This document shows, in pieces, positions 10,227 through 19,038 of a DNA stretch of 64,000 bases. Position 1 is the first letter of the stretch. Every line of letters starts with the position of its first letter. Source of the stretch: Acinetobacter sp. NIPH 298 (lineage in GTDB: Bacteria; Pseudomonadota; Gammaproteobacteria; Pseudomonadales; Moraxellaceae); NCBI RefSeq assembly GCF_000369505.1, contig NZ_KB850054.1, forward strand, positions 186,001-250,000, given 5' to 3'. The notes beneath the pieces are model-generated. The model had not been told where the DNA came from and did no database searches. It was given only the letters and a program-made list of their open reading frames with translations. The position numbers and the translations under genes were made by a program.

Positions 10227-11147
10227 ATGGGGCAGTTAACAAAATATCAAAAATGGGCATTTGTGCTGCCATTGATAGCGGTCTTAATTTGGTCACTGAA
10301 TATTGTGGTGACCCGTTATGTGGCTGACCTGATTTCACCTGTCAGTATTAGTTTTTATCGTTGGTTTGTGGCTTTTCTTATTTTGACGCCATTTATGTTG
10401 CCGAAGGTTTGGCAGCAACGCACTTTAATTCGTCCATTGATCGGTAAGTTAGCCATATTGAGTGCATTTGGTATGGTGTTATACCAAGGCTTGTCTTATG
10501 CCGCCGCACATTATACCACTGCCACCAATATGGGGATTGTGAATGCTTTTGTCCCTGTATTTACCATATTTATTTCGTATCTGATTTTGAAAGATCGACC
10601 GAATCGTTTTGCGATCTTCGGTAGTCTGTTGTCATTTGCAGGTTTGATTTATGTCATGAGCCAAGGGCATATTTCCAGTTTATTTGCCCAAGGCGGGCAC
10701 TGGGGCGATGCGGTGATGGTCGTTGCCGTTGGTTTCTATGCCTTCTATGGTGTATTCCTAAAAAAATGGCAATTGCAATTGCCCTTAATGACCAGTTTAT
10801 ATGTACAAATTACATTTGCGTTGTTGTACCACCTGCCATTTTTACTGTGGTTTGGGCTAGACCGTATCAATGCTGACAATGCCGCAAGTGTATTGTATGC
10901 AGGCATGTTCCCATCATTGATTGCGCCATTATTATGGATGCTTGCTGTGCAATCGATCGGTCCAAACCGAACCAGTATTTTTATGAATTTGATGCCAGTA
11001 TTTACTGCCATTATTGCCAGTTTCTGGTTGGCAGAAAGCTGGACGATTTATCATACTGTTGGAGGAGCGATGATTCTTGCAGGTATTGTGATGGCACAGA
11101 AAAAAACCGTGAAATTATCATCCCAAGTGTTAAAGCCGACGATTTAA
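10227..11147 (+). CDS. EamA-family (DMT superfamily) exporter
   Basis: A 306-residue inner-membrane protein with ten hydrophobic segments arranged as two EamA repeats (about residues 12-145 and 160-290). Typical features are the start PLIAVLIWSLNIVVTRYVADLISPVSISFYRWFVAF and the second-half ending SFWLAESWTIYHTVGGAMILAGIVMAQ. These carriers export amino acids or other metabolites; the substrate cannot be read here. A GTG at 10215 is an alternative start; I prefer the ATG at 10227 because GAGA lies at usual distance. Confidence 0.88.
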   Translation: MGQLTKYQKWAFVLPLIAVLIWSLNIVVTRYVADLISPVSISFYRWFVAFLILTPFMLPKVWQQRTLIRPLIGKLAILSAFGMVLYQGLSYAAAHYTTATNMGIVNAFVPVFTIFISYLILKDRPNRFAIFGSLLSFAGLIYVMSQGHISSLFAQGGHWGDAVMVVAVGFYAFYGVFLKKWQLQLPLMTSLYVQITFALLYHLPFLLWFGLDRINADNAASVLYAGMFPSLIAPLLWMLAVQSIGPNRTSIFMNLMPVFTAIIASFWLAESWTIYHTVGGAMILAGIVMAQKKTVKLSSQVLKPTI

Positions 11148-11403
11148 GATGTATTTAAAATGCGTGTTTGTTTAAAAAATAGACAAACGCGCAAAATAAT
11201 AGATATGAAGACAATTCTTTCTATTTGATATTAAACGTATATTTTGAAGAAATGCTAAATTTGTGATCAAAAAAAAGCTGAATAAAAATAGAAATATAAT
11301 TTTATTGAAAATATAGAAGTGACAAAATTGGTACGCTTTTCACCTTTTATGCACGGCAAATAATATATTTGTATAAATGAGATGATTGATCCATAATAAG
11401 CGC

Positions 11404-11485
11404 AGAAGCAAATTGATACATTTTAGTGTTTAGATTGCTTGCCGAATTTGCGAACCCTCTGGATGTGATTATACACATCCTTTTT
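11404..11485 (+). ncRNA. Candidate small RNA in the 11148-11552 gap
   Basis: The 405-base gap holds no ORF I believe. It has promoter-like TTGTAT (11369-11374), a 17-base spacer and CATAAT (11392-11397). About 80 bases later there is a hairpin GGATGTG/CACATCC (11461-11480) followed by TTTTT. Within the putative transcript GCAAATT (11408-11414) can pair with AATTTGC (11445-11451). This would make an 82-nt RNA with two stems. The rest of the gap (11148-11368) is plain AT-rich sequence. It could also be the 3' end of the EamA transcript. Confidence 0.4.
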
Positions 11486-11487
11486 AT

Positions 11488-11521
11488 GCTCAGTTATCCC
11501 TATATAACTGAGCTTTTTTTT
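11488..11521. terminator. Bidirectional terminator between EamA and tsaC genes
   Basis: Perfect arms GCTCAGTTAT (11488-11497) and ATAACTGAGC (11504-11513) followed by eight T. It lies between the convergent exporter and tsaC genes. Confidence 0.85.
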
Positions 11522-11552
11522 GTCTGCATTTTGGCTCATTTTATCCGTTGTT

Positions 11553-12122
11553 TTATGCCCGAATCACTTCGCCTGTGAGCGCATTTAAAATTCGACTCGG
11601 TTCTTGGCTTTGTCCCAAAGCACCGTCGAGATAATGCAATGCAGAACCAAAATAGCCTTGCGCCTGTTCTAAACGATGTGCAGGGGTTAAACCTGCGGGA
11701 TTGGCACTGGTTGAGACAATAAAGCCACCAAAAGCATTGCATAGTTCGACACACAATGGATGGGTGGTGACACGCACAGCAACTAAAGGGTGTTGCCCTT
11801 GAATCCATGTTGGAATCTGTTGATCAGCAGGCAGTAACCAGGTGGTTGCGCGCTCAACTGGTGTGCGGTTAGACCAACTGTTGATCACTTGCTGACGTAT
11901 TTTGGGAGTCAAACTTTGTAATAAATGTTCGACTTGTGCGACTTTCCCCGCCAGTAAAATTACGCCTTTTTCGATTGGGCGATGTTTGAGTTCAAGAATC
12001 TGTTGAAAAGCTTGCTCATTGAATGGATCACAGCCCAATCCCCAAACAGCTTCTGTCGGATATGCCAGTACTTGACCTTGTTTGAGGAGCTGAGCGGCTT
12101 CAGAGATTGAGGACGTTATCAT
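11553..12122 (-). CDS. tsaC: L-threonylcarbamoyladenylate synthase (Sua5/YciO/YrdC family)
   Basis: A 189-residue protein that makes threonylcarbamoyl-AMP from threonine, bicarbonate and ATP for the t6A modification at position 37 of ANN-decoding tRNAs. The family motifs VLAYPTEAVWGLGCDP, KHRPIEKGVILLAG and STSANPAG are present, and the length fits TsaC rather than the longer Sua5. The ATG start is preferred over an in-frame TTG seven codons upstream. It lies 36 bases downstream of dprA on the same strand, as in many gammaproteobacteria. Confidence 0.93.
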   Translation of the reverse strand: MITSSISEAAQLLKQGQVLAYPTEAVWGLGCDPFNEQAFQQILELKHRPIEKGVILLAGKVAQVEHLLQSLTPKIRQQVINSWSNRTPVERATTWLLPADQQIPTWIQGQHPLVAVRVTTHPLCVELCNAFGGFIVSTSANPAGLTPAHRLEQAQGYFGSALHYLDGALGQSQEPSRILNALTGEVIRA

Positions 12123-12158
12123 GTGAGGTGTGCAGAGTATCAATAAGAGAAGCTTAGT

Positions 12159-13289
12159 TTAAAGCATTGGGCGACAACGTAAATAGCGTCCAGCTTGTTG
12201 TGTGCATAAACCTAATAACTCAAGTTCCATCAATTGTGCTGTTAATTCTGAAATTGCAGCTTGGTTGGCTTGAGCAAGTTGATCTAAGTCTTGTCCGACC
12301 CAGTCTAAGCGTTGATAGAGTCCGATCAAATGAGAGGGGAGATTCGGTGTGCTGGTATTCGGTTTTTCAGCGTGTTGCTGTTGTGCTTGCCATTGGGTGG
12401 GCAAAGCCAAATCTTCAATCACTTGCTCAGGATGATCGACCAAAATCGCGCCTTCACGAATCAGTTGGTGGCAGCCTTGATGGTGCTCACTATAAATATG
12501 TCCGGGAATCGCAAAGACCATCTTGCCTTGATGAGCCGCCTCGTTTGCGGTGATCAGAGAACCACTTTTTAATGCAGCTTCTACCACGACCACACCGAGA
12601 CTTAAACCACTGACGATACGGTTACGCCGTGGAAAGTGTTGTTGTAAAGGCATTGTGGTGGGTAGAAATTCGGTCACAATCGCACCTGACTGAATAATCT
12701 GTTGCGCCAGTTGTTTGTTTTGCGCTGGATAAACGGTATCTAAACCTGTGCCGACGACGGCAATGGTGCGCTGATGGGTGAGACCCCCTTGATGCGCGGC
12801 TTGGTCGATGCCATGTGCTAAGCCACTGCTAATATAAAAACCTTTTTCACTTAAATAATAGGCGAAATCATAAGCGACTTGTCGCCCATGTGGACTGGGC
12901 TTTCGGCTGCCAACCATGGCAATTTGTGGTTGTAATAGCGCGTGCGCTTGACCTTGTCCAAATAAAATTGGTGGATGATCAGCATAAGGTAAAAGTTGGG
13001 TGGGATAGCCGATATCGTCAGGGGTTAGAATAAAATCGCTATGTTGACAAATCAGTTGAACCAGTTGTTCAAACTGTTGTCGCCCTTGAGTTGTTTGGAA
13101 TGTTTCTACGCGTTTTAAGTGATTGGCATGTAAGCCGAGTTGTTGCCATTCCGAAAAGCGATCTGCTTGGGTCGCTTGTTCACAATCCCCAAAATAGTGG
13201 ATGACTTTTTTGAAACTAGAAAGCGAATGTTGAACCAAATACCACAACAACACAGTGTGGTAGTGATGAGGTGATAGTTGATTCAACAT
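12159..13289 (-). CDS. dprA: DNA-processing protein DprA
   Basis: A 376-residue protein that loads RecA on incoming single-stranded DNA during natural transformation. An N-terminal helical domain (1-80) precedes the Rossmann-fold core: MVGSRKPSPHGRQVAYDFAYYLSEKGFYISSGLAHGIDQAAHQG, then AVVGTGLDTVYPAQN, FPRRNRIVSGLSLGVVVVEA and KSGSLITANEAAHQGKMVFAIPG. A winged-helix-like DML1 domain closes the protein. Its presence fits the natural competence known in Acinetobacter. It lies between the LysM gene and tsaC, probably as one transcript. Confidence 0.96.
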   Translation of the reverse strand: MLNQLSPHHYHTVLLWYLVQHSLSSFKKVIHYFGDCEQATQADRFSEWQQLGLHANHLKRVETFQTTQGRQQFEQLVQLICQHSDFILTPDDIGYPTQLLPYADHPPILFGQGQAHALLQPQIAMVGSRKPSPHGRQVAYDFAYYLSEKGFYISSGLAHGIDQAAHQGGLTHQRTIAVVGTGLDTVYPAQNKQLAQQIIQSGAIVTEFLPTTMPLQQHFPRRNRIVSGLSLGVVVVEAALKSGSLITANEAAHQGKMVFAIPGHIYSEHHQGCHQLIREGAILVDHPEQVIEDLALPTQWQAQQQHAEKPNTSTPNLPSHLIGLYQRLDWVGQDLDQLAQANQAAISELTAQLMELELLGLCTQQAGRYLRCRPML

Positions 13290-13313
13290 TTCAGATCAGT
13301 GCTCAGTCATCAA

Positions 13314-14465
13314 CTAGTCTTCAAGACGAGGCGGTTTGATGTTTGAACCGACTTTAATTGGTAAATCGCTTTCAAGTACATAGGCATAACTAAGACGATC
13401 AAAGCTCTTAAAGATCATGACATTACCCACATATTGTCCAGGTAATTTGACCGTTTCTTTGGTTTTAGGATCTTTGACGGTTTCGCCGTCTTGATAAGCA
13501 TGAAACACTTGTCCGATTTCAATGCCATCATTTGTACCACGGTCAACGGTGACGACACCATTTTTAGCAGCAGTCCCAATTGAACCCATGACACGAATGA
13601 TTTTACCGCCATCTTTGACTTGATTTGCATCTGTTGGATAGAACAAGGTCGGTAACATTGCATCTTGCTCTGCCATCACACGATCGCCACGACGCACTTC
13701 ACCATTGTAGCTATCGGTTAATTCAACTGTGGTGATGTCATTTTCATTGCGAATGGCAACACCTGAAGCCACTTGAGTCAGCTCGATGCCGAGGTTCTGC
13801 TTTTTACCGTGCTCATCAACAATGATGTAGGGTTCGCCTTCGCGGAATACGCCATAGCGCTGACCATTTTCTAGCCCTTTACCACGGACATAGACACTTT
13901 GACCTTTACCTGCAAGGACGCGTTTGTCAGCTGTACCCAAAATGTATGGGGTATGAGCAATGGTGTCTACTGGAAGAATCGAGGTGCGTTCTAACCATTG
14001 TTGAATATGCGCCAGTGGAATCACGGGAACACTATTATTTAGAGCTTCAACACGAACCTGTGGACGTAAGGTTGAGGTATTGCCACTGTGGCGACGAATA
14101 ATCCCAGCACAGCCATCGCCCTCATCTTTGCCAATTAAAGGTTTGCCGTTCAATGTGCACAATAACAGACGATCACCTGGATAAATCCAGTGTGGGTTTT
14201 TCACGTGTTTATTGCTTGCCCAAATTTCTGGCCAGCGCCAAGGTTTGCTTAAAAACTTGCCTGAGATATCCCAAAGCGTGTCACCTTTTTTCACCACATA
14301 AACATGGGGTGCACCTGCTTTGACAGCAGGAGGGCTAACGTTTGGACTTGCAGCATGTGCGATATTGACGCTCATCCCCAATCCCGCGCAAATTGCCACG
14401 GCAATCAGTTGTTTTTTTAACCCCAAGGCATGAAATGAGTGTATGCCGTTTAAAACCTTTTTCAT
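13314..14465 (-). CDS. LysM peptidoglycan-binding periplasmic protein
   Basis: A 383-residue protein starting at MKKVLNG. The ATG two codons earlier is too close (3 bases) to the AGGA ribosome binding site, while this one is 9 bases away. A signal peptide ends near AHAASP. A LysM domain follows (about residues 52-105: YVVKKGDTLWDISGKFLSKPWRWPEIWASN...NPHWIYPGDRLLL). The remainder (110-380) is a conserved beta-rich region without a named enzyme motif. It diverges from def and precedes dprA, an arrangement conserved in related bacteria. It probably binds the cell wall. Confidence 0.9.
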   Translation of the reverse strand: MKKVLNGIHSFHALGLKKQLIAVAICAGLGMSVNIAHAASPNVSPPAVKAGAPHVYVVKKGDTLWDISGKFLSKPWRWPEIWASNKHVKNPHWIYPGDRLLLCTLNGKPLIGKDEGDGCAGIIRRHSGNTSTLRPQVRVEALNNSVPVIPLAHIQQWLERTSILPVDTIAHTPYILGTADKRVLAGKGQSVYVRGKGLENGQRYGVFREGEPYIIVDEHGKKQNLGIELTQVASGVAIRNENDITTVELTDSYNGEVRRGDRVMAEQDAMLPTLFYPTDANQVKDGGKIIRVMGSIGTAAKNGVVTVDRGTNDGIEIGQVFHAYQDGETVKDPKTKETVKLPGQYVGNVMIFKSFDRLSYAYVLESDLPIKVGSNIKPPRLED

Positions 14466-14590
14466 TATCATAATTCCTAAAAATTATGTGTGTAGTTGCG
14501 CTATAATAACGACATTACCCACATTTTTTTTTGATCAAGCATTCCCTTCAGTCGGTTTTCTGATCAACGGCATAAGTTGAGGATGTCAGT

Positions 14591-15121
14591 ATGGCCTTAT
14601 TACCTATTCTAAGTTTTCCTGATCCCCGCCTTCGCACCATTGCCAAGCCAGTCGAAGAAGTCACTGATGATATTCGTCAGCTTGCAGCAGATATGCTTGA
14701 AACCATGTACGAGGCACCGGGTATAGGTTTAGCGGCATCTCAGGTTGATCATCATATTCAGCTTATTGTTATGGACATCTCTGAAGAGAAAAACCAACCG
14801 ATGGTGTTCATTAACCCCAAAGTCACTCCGCTGACTGTAGATACTCAGCCTTATGAAGAAGGCTGTCTCTCCGTGCCTCAAATATACGACAAAGTTGAGC
14901 GTCCGTCACGCGTAAAAATCGAAGCAATTAACCTTGAAGGTCAAGCATTTGAGTTAGAAGCTGACGAACTTCTCGCTGTTTGCATCCAACATGAAATGGA
15001 TCACTTAAATGGCAAACTTTTTGTGGATTATTTATCGCCATTAAAACGCCAACGTGCCCGTGAAAAAGTGGAAAAATTAGTTCGCCAGCGTGAAAAAGAG
15101 AAAGTAGCAGTTAAACGTTAA
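14591..15121 (+). CDS. def: Peptide deformylase
   Basis: A 176-residue metalloenzyme that removes the N-formyl group from new proteins. The three motifs are intact: GIGLAASQ (44-51), EEGCLS with metal ligand Cys92, and QHEMDH with His134, His138 and the catalytic Glu between them. The length is usual for the type I enzyme. GAGGATGTCAGT precedes the ATG. It diverges from the LysM gene; fmt does not follow here as it does in E. coli. Confidence 0.98.
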   Translation: MALLPILSFPDPRLRTIAKPVEEVTDDIRQLAADMLETMYEAPGIGLAASQVDHHIQLIVMDISEEKNQPMVFINPKVTPLTVDTQPYEEGCLSVPQIYDKVERPSRVKIEAINLEGQAFELEADELLAVCIQHEMDHLNGKLFVDYLSPLKRQRAREKVEKLVRQREKEKVAVKR

Positions 15122-15135
15122 GTCAAAATAGAGTT

Positions 15136-15166
15136 CCCCTCTTTAGTAAAGAGGGGGTAGGGGAGA
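15136..15166. repeat. C/G-rich palindromic repeat element
   Basis: CCCCTCTTT (15136-15144), AGT, AAAGAGGGG (15148-15156) is a perfect dyad, followed by GTAGGGGAG. It resembles short scattered palindromes seen between genes in many bacteria. It lies in the 53-base gap between def and the next gene and supplies that gene's GGGGAGA ribosome-binding sequence. I see no second full copy in the window. Confidence 0.5.
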
Positions 15167-15174
15167 TTTTTACT

Positions 15175-15603
15175 TTGTTTCGTTGTGGTTTCCTGTTTGC
15201 ATTCGCCGCGGTCTGTTTACAGATCGCGGTATTTTTGCAGCCATTACTTCCGAAGCAATATCAAATCGCACCTGTGTGTGAAACCATTACCCAAGCTTTG
15301 CTATTACCTAAAATACAAGTCCTATCAAGCCAAGCCGTACATTCTTCGCATCATCACCCACATCAGCTTGAACATACTCAAGTTTCGATGCCGCAACATG
15401 ATCATCATGATCCGAATCATCAATGTCAGTATTGTACCGTCTATGCCAATTTGATCCTGCCGCCTGAGCTTGGGATTAAAGAGGTTTTGGTTCGGATTCA
15501 GATCCGTTTAGTGGCCTATCAACACGCCTTTAGGCATGTTTATTTTGCGCTACAACAACTGTTTTTATTGCCCCAAGGGCGAGCCCCGCCACACTTTACA
15601 TAA
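15175..15603 (+). CDS. His-rich DUF2946-like small protein, probable copper-linked
   Basis: A 142-residue protein read from a TTG start with GGGGAGA 8 bases upstream; no ATG fits. An N-terminal hydrophobic segment (CGFLFAFAAVCLQIAVFLQPLLP) acts as signal or anchor. The middle is very rich in histidine (SSHHHPHQLEHTQVSMPQHDHHDPNHQ) and ends in the motif CQYC. The pattern fits DUF2946, often found next to copper TonB receptors, and the next gene is one. Periplasmic copper handling is an inference from the His/Cys content and context. Confidence 0.72.
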   Translation: MFRCGFLFAFAAVCLQIAVFLQPLLPKQYQIAPVCETITQALLLPKIQVLSSQAVHSSHHHPHQLEHTQVSMPQHDHHDPNHQCQYCTVYANLILPPELGIKEVLVRIQIRLVAYQHAFRHVYFALQQLFLLPQGRAPPHFT

Positions 15604-15621
15604 ATCATTGCTTTTTAAATA

Positions 15622-15640
15622 GGGTGAATCCAATTCGCCC
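15622..15640. repeat. Short palindromic repeat GGGTGAAT...ATTCGCCC
   Basis: Nineteen bases with arms GGGTGAAT and ATTCGCCC, followed by CTACGAG. It resembles dispersed intergenic repeats known from many proteobacteria. Its function is unknown. Confidence 0.4.
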
Positions 15641-15706
15641 CTACGAGAGTTTGTAAATTCGATTTTGCAAGCTCAAGCCGTGTTTATGTTTTAAGGGAAA
15701 GCTCTT

Positions 15707-17803
15707 ATGGCTCAGCCTAAATTTTTATTACAACCGCTCATGGTTGCGATGCTTGCTGTCTCAAATACCGCGATGGTGTGGGCAAGTACGGAAACTCAAT
15801 CAACGCAACAATCTGCTCAAGTTGTTCTTGCACCGATCGTCATCACTGCACAACAACCCAATCAGAGCAATGGATTGGTCATTCAAGCCGATCCTAAACA
15901 ACCCATTCAGCCTGTACCTGCAACCGATGGTGCAGATTATTTACAAAGCATTATGGGGTTCAGTGCCATTAAAAATGGGGGTAGCAATGGCGATGTTACC
16001 TTTCGTGGTATGTTTGGTTCGCGTATTAAAATGTTGGTGGATGGCAGTGAAAACTTAGGTGCTTGTCCATCACGTATGGATGCACCGACCTCTTATATTC
16101 AACCTGAAAGTTTTGACCAAATTACGGTGATTAAAGGACCGCAAACGGTTCAATATGCAACGCCTGGCTCTGCGGCAACCGTGATTTTTGAACGTCAGCC
16201 TGAAAACCTAAGCAAAGATCAACCCTATCGTGGTCAAGCCAGTGTATTGCTCGGTTCTTACGGACGTTTAGATCATAATGTTGAAACTGCAATTGGTGAT
16301 GAAACGAAATATGCACGTTTGAATGTCAATCGTTCTGTGTCAAATGATTATCAAGATGGTGACGGGAAAAATGTTCACTCTAATTGGGAGCGTTGGGGGG
16401 CAGATCTTGCCCTAGGTTGGAAACCGACTGACGATGCTTGGTTAGAACTTCGTGCAGGTAAAGGCGATGGTGAAGCTGCCTATGCAGGTCGTGGTATGGA
16501 TGGCGCGCAATTTAAACGTGAAAGTTTGAGCTTACATGCCGAGCAGAAAAATCTGAACAACGTGATTAAAAAAGTCCAAGCACAAGTGGACTATAGCTAT
16601 AACGATCACATCATGGATAATTTTAGTTTACGTACTCCGCCGATGACCAATATGAATATGCACGGCATGCAGATGATGGTACCGAATAAAATGTCGATGC
16701 GTGTTAATCGCCGTACGTTAAATACCCGTTTGGCGGTCACGACAGATTGGGATAAATTCAGCGTGGTTTCAGGGCTGGATAGCCAGCATAATAAGCACGG
16801 TGGTGACATGGTGATGTATGCCATGCCTAAAATGAGTTCCCCTTATGCTGAAGATCTAAAGTTCCAGTCTTATGGTGCGTTTAGTGAGTGGACCTATAAT
16901 ATTGATCCTGACCAAAAGTTAGTTGCAGGTGCGCGTGTTGATCAAGTCAAAATTGATCAACTTCAAAATGGTAAAAACCGTAAAGATACCGTGCCAAGTG
17001 GATTCATCCGTCTTGAAAAAGCGTTTCCTGAACATGGTGTGAAAAGCTATGCAGGCGTGGGCTATGTTGAACGAACTCCTGATTTTTGGGAGTTGTATAG
17101 TACTTCAACAGATCGTGGGGTGGGGGCAACGGATATGATGGGTGTCACCACCTATCGTATGATTGATAATTTAGACAATCTGAAAAATGAACGTACAGCC
17201 CAATTCGATATTGGTTTTCAGGCTGAACATGGCGCATGGAATACATGGGCTTCTGCTTATGCAGGTTTAATTAAAGACTTTATTTTGCTTGAATATCATA
17301 CGCCTGATAAGCGAAAACCTTTAGCGCGGAATGTTGATGCAACCATTGCAGGTGCTGAAGCAGGTGTGGGTTATCAGTTTAATGATCAGATCCAAGCAGA
17401 TGTATCAACGATGTATGCTTGGGGTAAAAACACCTCGGATGATCGTGCTTTACCGCAAATTGCACCTTTAGAAGGACGTATTAACCTTCGTTATGTCGAG
17501 GAGAAATATAGTTTAGGGCTATTATGGCGTGTGGTCGCCAAGCAAAATCGTATTAGCCTAAATGAAGGCAATGTGGTTGGCTATGACATGAATCCAAGTA
17601 AAGCGTTCGATACTTTGGCTTTGAATGGGACATATAAGTTAACAGATACTGTTGATGTATCAGTTGGTGTCGATAATGTCTTGGATAAGACCTACACCGA
17701 ACATCTCAATAAAGCGGGTGCGTCCATGTTTGGATATGGCACCAGTGAACAGTTTAATAATATTGGACGGAATTACTGGATGCGCATGAGCATGAAGTTC
17801 TAA
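15707..17803 (+). CDS. oprC: TonB-dependent copper receptor, OprC/NosA type
   Basis: A 698-residue outer-membrane receptor. After a signal peptide (to about residue 27, MVWAS) come a plug domain (GGSNGDVTFRGMFGSRIKMLVDG...VIKGPQTVQYATPGSAA) and a 22-strand barrel ending in WMRMSMKF with the C-terminal Phe. The plug has GACPSRMD, a CxxxM pair (Cys120, Met124), and a Met-rich extracellular loop holds HGM (His319, Met321). Together these match the CxxxM-HxM copper site described in Pseudomonas OprC. The preceding His-rich protein supports a role in copper uptake. No Fur or copper operator was recognised. Confidence 0.92.
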   Translation: MAQPKFLLQPLMVAMLAVSNTAMVWASTETQSTQQSAQVVLAPIVITAQQPNQSNGLVIQADPKQPIQPVPATDGADYLQSIMGFSAIKNGGSNGDVTFRGMFGSRIKMLVDGSENLGACPSRMDAPTSYIQPESFDQITVIKGPQTVQYATPGSAATVIFERQPENLSKDQPYRGQASVLLGSYGRLDHNVETAIGDETKYARLNVNRSVSNDYQDGDGKNVHSNWERWGADLALGWKPTDDAWLELRAGKGDGEAAYAGRGMDGAQFKRESLSLHAEQKNLNNVIKKVQAQVDYSYNDHIMDNFSLRTPPMTNMNMHGMQMMVPNKMSMRVNRRTLNTRLAVTTDWDKFSVVSGLDSQHNKHGGDMVMYAMPKMSSPYAEDLKFQSYGAFSEWTYNIDPDQKLVAGARVDQVKIDQLQNGKNRKDTVPSGFIRLEKAFPEHGVKSYAGVGYVERTPDFWELYSTSTDRGVGATDMMGVTTYRMIDNLDNLKNERTAQFDIGFQAEHGAWNTWASAYAGLIKDFILLEYHTPDKRKPLARNVDATIAGAEAGVGYQFNDQIQADVSTMYAWGKNTSDDRALPQIAPLEGRINLRYVEEKYSLGLLWRVVAKQNRISLNEGNVVGYDMNPSKAFDTLALNGTYKLTDTVDVSVGVDNVLDKTYTEHLNKAGASMFGYGTSEQFNNIGRNYWMRMSMKF

Positions 17804-17812
17804 GCAACAAAA

Positions 17813-17840
17813 AACAAGGTGGACTGCCCACCTTGTTTTT
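17813..17840. terminator. Terminator between oprC and convergent gene
   Basis: Arms AACAAGGTGG (17813-17822) and CCACCTTGTT (17828-17837), then a T run. It can serve both convergent genes. Confidence 0.85.
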
Positions 17841-17857
17841 ATTCTAAAATAGGAAAT

Positions 17858-18619
17858 CTAAGCCAAACAATCTTGTTTTGGCATTAAACTATCGCAATAC
17901 AGTGGGTTTAATGCACATTGTAAATCATCAATCTGCTCTTGAGTGACATAGCCTTCGGCTTTGAGATATTCTGCAACACGGTCATCACGTAGACTCAAAA
18001 AGGCAGCATCATATACGCCTAAATCAACAAATAATGCGGCGGTTTCTAGACTATTAAAGTGATCTAAAAAGACGTCATTTTCATACATTAAAAAAATATG
18101 TTCAATTTCAGCATCACTCTCAATTTTTAAGCGCTGCGCTAAATTTTCAGGGCGTGTTTTGATAAAAAGCAAATCTGAAAGTTCATCAAATTGAGTTCGA
18201 TCGAGCTGATTTTCACCTGCTTTTACATGACCCAACCACGCTTTAAAGACCAGTACCGCACCACCGCGTAACAACATGCTCCACATTTGATGGCGAGTAT
18301 CTTGATCTAGATGAGATGACTCAGTTTCGAGTGCTTTTAAGAAAATTTCTTCTTGTTGGGCTAATTTTTCAAATAAACCTAAACCCTGTGGCTGATAAGC
18401 AGCAGGTGCGAATACATCAAAATGCAGCTCATCGAAAACATTTAAAGCTAAAGGAACTGCAGCTTGATAGAGTGTATTCAATGCGCGTAAATGGGTATCA
18501 TTTAATTTGTTTTGAGCAAAGATGGTTTGCCAATTGAGTTGTGGTAAGAGCGCATTGGCGCTGTATTGACGATAAAACTGTTGCGAGCGATGTTCAGAGC
18601 TAAGCTGGGGGCTATTCAT
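17858..18619 (-). CDS. Uncharacterised cytoplasmic protein, 253 aa
   Basis: I do not recognise this protein. It starts at MNSPQLSSEHRS with AGGA 8 bases upstream; an in-frame TTG lies two codons earlier. It is acidic and predicted almost fully helical, with no signal peptide or membrane segment. Notable stretches are LLRGGAVLVFKAWLGHVKAGE and EIEHIFLMYENDVFLDHFNSLETAALFVDLGVYDAAFLSLRDDRVAEYLKAEGYV. Three cysteines lie near the C-terminus. It is monocistronic and convergent with oprC. No function can be assigned. Confidence 0.75.
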   Translation of the reverse strand: MNSPQLSSEHRSQQFYRQYSANALLPQLNWQTIFAQNKLNDTHLRALNTLYQAAVPLALNVFDELHFDVFAPAAYQPQGLGLFEKLAQQEEIFLKALETESSHLDQDTRHQMWSMLLRGGAVLVFKAWLGHVKAGENQLDRTQFDELSDLLFIKTRPENLAQRLKIESDAEIEHIFLMYENDVFLDHFNSLETAALFVDLGVYDAAFLSLRDDRVAEYLKAEGYVTQEQIDDLQCALNPLYCDSLMPKQDCLA

Positions 18620-19038
18620 GATCAATATCCTTTCTGGCGGTATTATTGTGAGAAATCCTAAAGACGTGCAAATAGGTTTCTATTGATTCGCATAAATTTA
18701 TGCTTTATTCAGAAAGCAAGTAGAATACGACTAAAGTCTTATATGGCAATTTTTGATATAAAATGCTAATAAAAACAATATCTTATAAAATTGTAAGTAA
18801 GTGTACAATCGTTCACTAATGTAAGTGGAAATTTTTGCCATAGTCAAAAACTATTTGAGCACTTCGGTCAATTTTTTAGCAACCAAAGTGCAGATTTTTG
18901 ATGGTTTTTGCCTATGTTTCAAAATATTATGCTATTTATTCGACTTCTTTCATAAATCCCCTTGCGGAACTTCAATCGTTCCTCATTCTCCCGATGGTGA
19001 AATACAAGGAGGGTATAAATAATGATGTAAGCAGTCTA
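18620..19038. other. Gene-free 419-base leader-like region
   Basis: No convincing gene. Elements seen: a dyad of the form GTGnACnATnGTnCAC within 18800-18817; a stem-loop with arms GCACTTCGGT (18859-18868) and ACC-AAAGTGC (to 18891); and a strong Shine-Dalgarno AAGGAGGG (19006-19013), 8 bases before ATG-ATG-TAA at 19022-19030. An open frame 18825-19022 starting at GTG has no ribosome binding site and codes for no recognisable protein. The stretch looks like the 5' part of a lost gene or an attenuator-type leader. Confidence 0.4.
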
